64,000 nt of DNA from positions 23,581,752 to 23,645,751 of the forward strand of contig CM034237.1 in NCBI GenBank assembly GCA_019916065.1, given 5' to 3'. The stretch is from Vitellaria paradoxa (lineage: Eukaryota; Streptophyta; Magnoliopsida; Ericales; Sapotaceae). The position numbers and the translations under genes are program-made. Shown piece after piece: positions 58,881 to 64,000 of this stretch; position 1 is the first letter of the stretch; every line of letters starts with the position of its first letter. Under the pieces are notes generated by a model. It was not told the origin of the DNA. It searched no databases and saw only the letters and a program-made list of their open reading frames with translations.

Positions 58881-60973
58881 CCTACAAATGTTTCTGATTA
58901 TAATGTGAAATTCCCGAGTAGAAAGGTGTAACTAAATGTTTTGAAAGGAGAGAATTTTTCTTCATTTGGAGTGGATGGATATTGATTATGCTATTCGGAA
59001 GGATGACCCACTTGCAGTTACTTAAACTAATAGTGCAAGTGATATTGCTGTTTATGAACATTGAGAGCAATCTAATTGCCTTAGTGTGATGCTCATAAAG
59101 ACCAAAATCTCTGTTGGTATTCGTAGTTCAGTGGATCAACATGATAAAGTCTAAGCATTACTAAAGGCTATTGATGAGCAATTTGAGACTTCAAATAAAG
59201 CACATGCCAACATCTTGATAATGAAGTTTTCATCTTTAAGGCTCACTAGTGTTAAAGGTGATCATGATCACATTATGCAAACAAAGGACATTGTGGCTCA
59301 ATTGAAGATTCTTTGAGGTTGAGATGCCTGAGTTTTTTCTTGTGCACTACATACTGAATACTATTCTACGATAATATGGAGCCTTCAAAATATCCTATAA
59401 CACATATAAGGATAATGGTCAGCTATTGAACTCTTGGCCATATATGTTCAAGAGGAAGGGAGACTAATAATGGAAATGGGAGAGAATGTAAACATAACAA
59501 CTCAAGGAAAGAATAAAACTCAAGCCAAATAGAAGAGATAAGATAAAATACCTCCCCAGGATGACATTAAGAAAGAATCCATATGCTTCTTTATGGCTTG
59601 AGAAGAAATGTAATCCAATCTCATTTATTTGTTATGACTCTAACATGGTTGATGTTATTCATAACACATGGTTGATTAATTCCAATTCTACCATTCATAT
59701 TTCAAATTTCTTGCAGAGTTTGCAAAACCTAAGGAAGCCAATGGGAAGTGAGTAATGCATCTATTCGGGGAATAAGATGTGTTCACAAGTGGAGGCAATT
59801 GGAACATGTAACTTAGTTTTAAATAGTGGTTTCATTTTGAGTTTAGAAAAGACCTTTCCAAGTTTCTTTAGGAATTTTGATTTCAGTTTCAAGACTTGTA
59901 CTTTTTAGTTATTCCTTTAACTTTTCAAAGACATCTTTCAGTTTTTTTATAACTCTGATCTTGTTGGGAATGGTATATTGTCTGATGGTCTTTATTGCAT
60001 TAACATTCAAAATGATGTTTCTTACAATGCAATGCATGTTCACGATGGTACTAAATGATGTGTTATGAATGAAGATTTTTCTGTGTTGTGGCACTAGAGA
60101 TTGGGACATATCTCCACAGAAAGAATTAAAAAAATTAGTAAATAATGAAGTACTTACAACTACGTATTTTACTGATTTTAAGATTTATGTGGACTGCATA
60201 AAGGGAACGTAGACCAACAAGTCAAAAAAAATGTGCCAAGAGGAGTTCAAACATATTATAAATCATATATATAGATATTTGTAGTCCTGACATGGACTAG
60301 ATGATTACTCACGATACATGTATCTCTACTTGTTTCATAATAAAACGAAGCATTAGATGCTTTTCTAGTATTTAAAGTTGAAATAGAGAAATGATGCAGG
60401 AAACAAATTGAGATTGTGGGATCAAATATAGGTAGAGAATATTGTGGGAGATACACTAAGGATGGACAAGCACCTGGTCCATTTGTGAAGTTTTTTCAAT
60501 AACATGGGATAATTACCCAATATACTATGCTTGGTTCACCAAACCAGAATAGTGTGGTGGAAAGAAGAAATTGAACATCATTAGACATGGTGCAGAGTAT
60601 GCTTAGTGGCTCCAAACTTCATAAATCCTTATGGATTGAAGATCTTGAAATGACAAATATATATTGAACCATATTCCAACTAATGTTGTTCCAAAAACAC
60701 CATTTGAACTATGGAAAGGTTGGAAATCGAGTTTATGACATTTACATGTTTGAGGATGCCCATCTGAAGTGAGAATTTACAATCCACAAAAGAAGAAACT
60801 GGACCTAAGGACCATTAGAGAGCATTTTATAGGATATGCTAAAAGGCTTAATGGGTACAAATTTTACTGTCCATTTTATAGCACTAAGATTGTGGAATCA
60901 AGAAATGAGAAGATTCTTGAGAATGACTTGATTAGTGGGAGTGATAAAATCAAGAACATAATTTCTGAGAAAG
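58881..60973 (+). pseudogene. Copia gag, protease and integrase remnants
   Basis: Gag pieces: GENFSSFGVDG and MDYAIRKDDPLAVT, LLKAIDEQFETSNKAHANIL and ISYNTYKDNGQ (UBN2-type gag). Protease: WLINSNSTIHISNFLQSL with Asp of the catalytic motif replaced by Asn. Pre-integrase: RLGHISTERIKKI. Integrase: GREYCGRYTKDG, HGIITQYTMLGSPNQN, VVERRN, then SEVRIYNPQKKKLDL and EHFIGYAKRLNGYKFYCPFY (open 60769-61011). Many stops and frameshifts. The fragment ends at IISEK, where the solo LTR inserts, and DHYDFQ is readable immediately after it. Confidence 0.8.
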
Positions 60974-63332
60974 TGTCACGCCCCAAGTCTTGCGACCTGA
61001 GGGGTGATTGATAAACCACGCATAACATGCACTAACATTACCATCCCATGATCAGAGTAATACAATAACCTCCAAGTGAGCCCTAGACGTAAGATGAGAT
61101 AACATAAATTTGACCTTGGCTATTGCCAGGTCACATACTCCACACATTCTTCCCATTAATACATAACTTAGGCCTTAGGGCCTTTACAACCAAATCGAAT
61201 AAGTCTCTCAATGTAACGATTTTACCATTTAAAATAAAAATTAAACTAAATAACCAAAAATTTTGCTAAGTTTAGAATGGCTCATGCATAAGCACTCCTA
61301 GTTCGACCCCATCAGCCCACCTGATTGTTATGACCTGTTCCTGCATCAAAATCTGTAGGAATGTGAGCACGGGTCCACTTATGCCCACGATGCCTCATAC
61401 GAACATATATGATATGTAATCTAAACATGCATGCTATTCATGGTATATTTAGCTACATCAACATTTTCTAGAGCTATAACAATCATCAACACAACAAGTA
61501 ACCAAATTTGGTAAAAACATATCATCATTCACCAATACCATAGTGTAAAATTTAATTCCAATTAATACTCATCTTTTGAAATCTCAATCATTAATTTAAA
61601 TCATATTTCATCTTCACTTTATCATTTAATCATCATTCAATCACATAACCATTTCCACACAAGTCATCGGGGGTGGGTGCATACACAATATCGTCTTTTA
61701 TGGGTCCAGACCCAATGGAAACAATAAACCGAACACCATCATTTAGGATCGCAGTCCTCGGCCACGGGTAGCCAATACACACACCATGTTGTGAGCTACT
61801 AACCCACCGGCATGGACACCAAACCTTGCGCAGGTTCCGGATCTCTCAACCTGAGGGTAATCTCAAAACCCTTCCTATTTCTGCACCCCACCACGGCCCA
61901 CGGCACATCATCAATCACATTTCAATTCATTCAATCATTTATTCACATTCATCATCACTTACTTTTCAACAACACATAATCACTATCCACTTTATCATAG
62001 ATCTCATCTCATGGTATCCTTTCATTTCACATTATTCAAAGTCTCATTTATTCACCATTACACGTCAAATTCCACTATCATAAGTTAATCAACTCTTGAC
62101 AACTTTTTAGAACATATTTCGCTTTCTCAATTCATGCAATTAAACAAATAAAGCATCACACAAAAACATGTTACTAAACTCTTTTATAAGCCTAGGGTAG
62201 GAGGTCAAAATAAACAAAGTCATGAAATTAAATTGGTCTCGGTGGGCGCCCAAACTAGCACTCAGTAGTGCGCCCAAGAGCTTGGGTGGCCACGTCTCGT
62301 GTGCCTAAGATAGTGGGCGGCTAACTGATTTCTACCTTGTGCGCCCACAGCTTGGTTCGAGTTACAGGTCTCGTGCTTTGTTTTCTGGGTTCTTAGTTCT
62401 CCACTCTTAGGACCTCATATTGATCGAGTTTAAGATAAAATACCTAAAGTTTCATGTTTCTAACATCACCACATGACTTCTAGGAACCAAACAAAACCAA
62501 CAATTTGAGTTTTCATCAACTATGGGCCAAGTTATGGATTGAACATCATTTTCACTCTCTCAACCTATACATACATATATATGTGTAAATAGCTTCTATT
62601 TTCTTCCATAGATATAATCAACACTTGAAAAGGCTTCTCTAAGGGTATTCTAGTCCTTGTTACACATCACATATGTAAGAATGATGCATTAAATCCCTAC
62701 CTCAAGTTGAAATAAGAATGGAAAAACAAGGTGATATCATCCAGTTCCACTCTCTCAAACTTTGATGGATTCAATCCTTTCACTCCTTAATCCAAACTAC
62801 AAATGAATCACATAAAATGGTTCTTTGAGTGTCCAATTACACCTTTGCAAAGTTAATTTGATTTTCATTTAGGCTAGAAGAACTTACCTTCAAGAACTCC
62901 ACCCGGTTCCTCTTATCTCTTCTTCCCGGTTCCTTTCTTCTAACCAACATTTCTCTCTCTTTCTTGCACCATACACGCATGTATATATATATAAATATTA
63001 GATAATATTTTAATCCCCCATAGTAATCTTTAGATTTTTCTCTTCCCCTAACTAGTTATTGGTGTGTAGGGGTGAGGGTTCGGCTGCACAAGTTAGAACA
63101 CACCATACTTGTCATTTCTACTATAGCTCAGGCACCCAACTGAGTTCCTCCTTATGCACCCAAGCCTTGGGCCCCCAAAAATTGACCCCTTGTGCACCCA
63201 AGGTGCCTCCTTCCTACACTTGTGCCAAAATGCTACTCTTGAATGTTTGGCTTATCCTTCTCAAAGTTCTCAACTCTAAGGTATTACTAATGATGAATAC
63301 TACTTAATTAGCATATCATTACTTCCAAAATG

Positions 63333-63367
<35 letters not shown>

Positions 63368-63405
63368 AAACTATTTACATTAACATGAAAGTCCGGGGTA
63401 TTATA
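60974..63405 (+). mobile_element. Solo gypsy LTR (2432 bp)
   Basis: Starts TGTCACGCCCCAAG, the usual chromovirus-type LTR start, and ends GTCCGGGGTATTATA (a CA end changed to TA). GAAAG at 60969-60973 and 63406-63410 is the target duplication. No internal sequence is present. It includes a 31-base A run at 63336-63366 and open frames with no recognised product. Confidence 0.88.
63336..63366. repeat. A31 homopolymer
   Basis: Uninterrupted A run about 40 bp before the end of the solo LTR; run length may be inaccurate. Confidence 0.9.
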
Positions 63406-63428
63406 GAAAGATCATTATGATTTTCAAC

Positions 63429-64000
63429 TTTCACACCCCGAATTTTCATAACCCGAATGCCCGAGGGTGACTAAGGATTATTTGTTGAGTATAAAAATGA
63501 GATGATAACAATACGCCGTCATACCCCAAATTTTCTTTCAAACTGGGGTTGACTCGCAATAAAAATTTAAGGTATTCAAAATCCTTAGTTTATCCCAACC
63601 AATATTTATAAGCCATTAGGCTGAATCATTTGGTAGGGTTCAACTACATAATACAAAATAAAGATAAAGAATAGTATTGTAGAGCCATCTAAGTGTCCCA
63701 ACCATGCAATTAACATTACATATCACATAAAAGTAAACTGGGTCTAAACTTAATGATTACAATCATCCAACAATTATTATTACAGACCACAATAATAAGT
63801 AAAGTCTTCCAGTACTGCGCAAGAAAAAAAATAGATAACTCTTCTGATGGAATATTTAAGAGAAATTAATCTCTTTCCAGCTCATCTTCAGTATCCCTAT
63901 ACTTAATATCCTAAAAAAAATATTCCCACAAAGTGGTGAGCTACTAAAGCCCAATAATCAGAATCTCCTAAGTGCCTATATGCAGTGGTTGTAATGCTAT
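63429..64000 (+). repeat. Start of a second gypsy LTR, cut by window edge
   Basis: TTTCACACCCCGAATTTTC resembles a TGTCACACCCCG-type LTR start with the TG changed to TT, and a CATACCCCAAATTTTC block recurs at about 63522. It follows only 18 bases after the solo LTR's target duplication, so it is a separate insertion into the same copia remnant. Confidence 0.5.

Larger units (their letters stand above)
57351..64000 (+). mobile_element. Degenerate copia element, right end outside the window
   Basis: LTR end, PBS, gag, protease and integrase remnants follow in copia order up to 60973. The reading continues after the solo LTR at 63411, and is then interrupted again at about 63429. RT and RNase H would lie beyond the window. 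Confidence 0.75.

Noticed and set aside
59877..60068. Plus-strand open frame with hydrophobic residues in the right-hand copia
   Set aside because: It is an off-frame shadow of degenerate pol between protease and integrase remnants.
61826..62083. His/Ser/Ile-rich open frame in the solo LTR
   Set aside because: It lies within an LTR and consists of a simple CAT/TCA-rich stretch.

Overview
The window is nuclear DNA of a flowering plant, most likely a dicot. It is AT-rich, and Ty1/copia, Ty3/gypsy and CACTA (En/Spm) elements are nested inside one another. The plant gene visible is the 3' part of a class III gibberellin 2-oxidase with GT-AG introns. Species cannot be told from the sequence. There is no bacterial gene, CRISPR array, rRNA or intact tRNA.

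Layout. 1-7863: a degenerate minus-strand copia element with long LTRs, the 3' LTR cut by the window edge. 7864-10446: two GA2ox exons; exon 1 is absent and could lie beyond the copia insertion. About 11.1-12.6 kb: a decayed promoter- or LTR-like stretch with a tRNA-like box A/box B segment. About 12.6-51.3 kb: the 3' half of a minus-strand Athila-like gypsy element, truncated at its right end. Its 3' LTR is split by a very large insertion (12884-43822), and its env-position ORF is split by a solo LTR (47172-48832, TSD ACCAC). 51.3-52.6 kb: a fragment of another gypsy LTR. 52.6-57.3 kb: AT-rich repeats and a tandem palindrome-bearing array that may sit inside a TIR element. 57.35 kb to the end: a degenerate plus-strand copia element, interrupted by a 2.4 kb solo gypsy LTR (60974-63405, TSD GAAAG) and by the start of a further LTR at about 63429.

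The centrepiece is 12884-43822, a SIRE-like copia element arranged LTR-internal-LTR-internal-LTR. One 5 bp duplication (ATTTA) flanks the outermost LTRs, so the array behaves as a single insertion carrying a tandem duplication. The left unit lost about 4 kb through a 2 bp microhomology junction. The right unit was hit by two CACTA elements of one family in opposite orientation: a 2989 bp deletion derivative (TSD GAC) and an 11029 bp element (TSD GGT). The large element has a TNP2-type transposase gene with seven in-frame stops, followed by an uninterrupted seven-exon Transposase_24/TNPA-like gene.

Because both SIRE-like units and the empty target sequences can be compared, most nesting boundaries are set to the base. 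Family names come from recognised protein motifs and element architecture; no database search was possible. Percentages are by-eye estimates.
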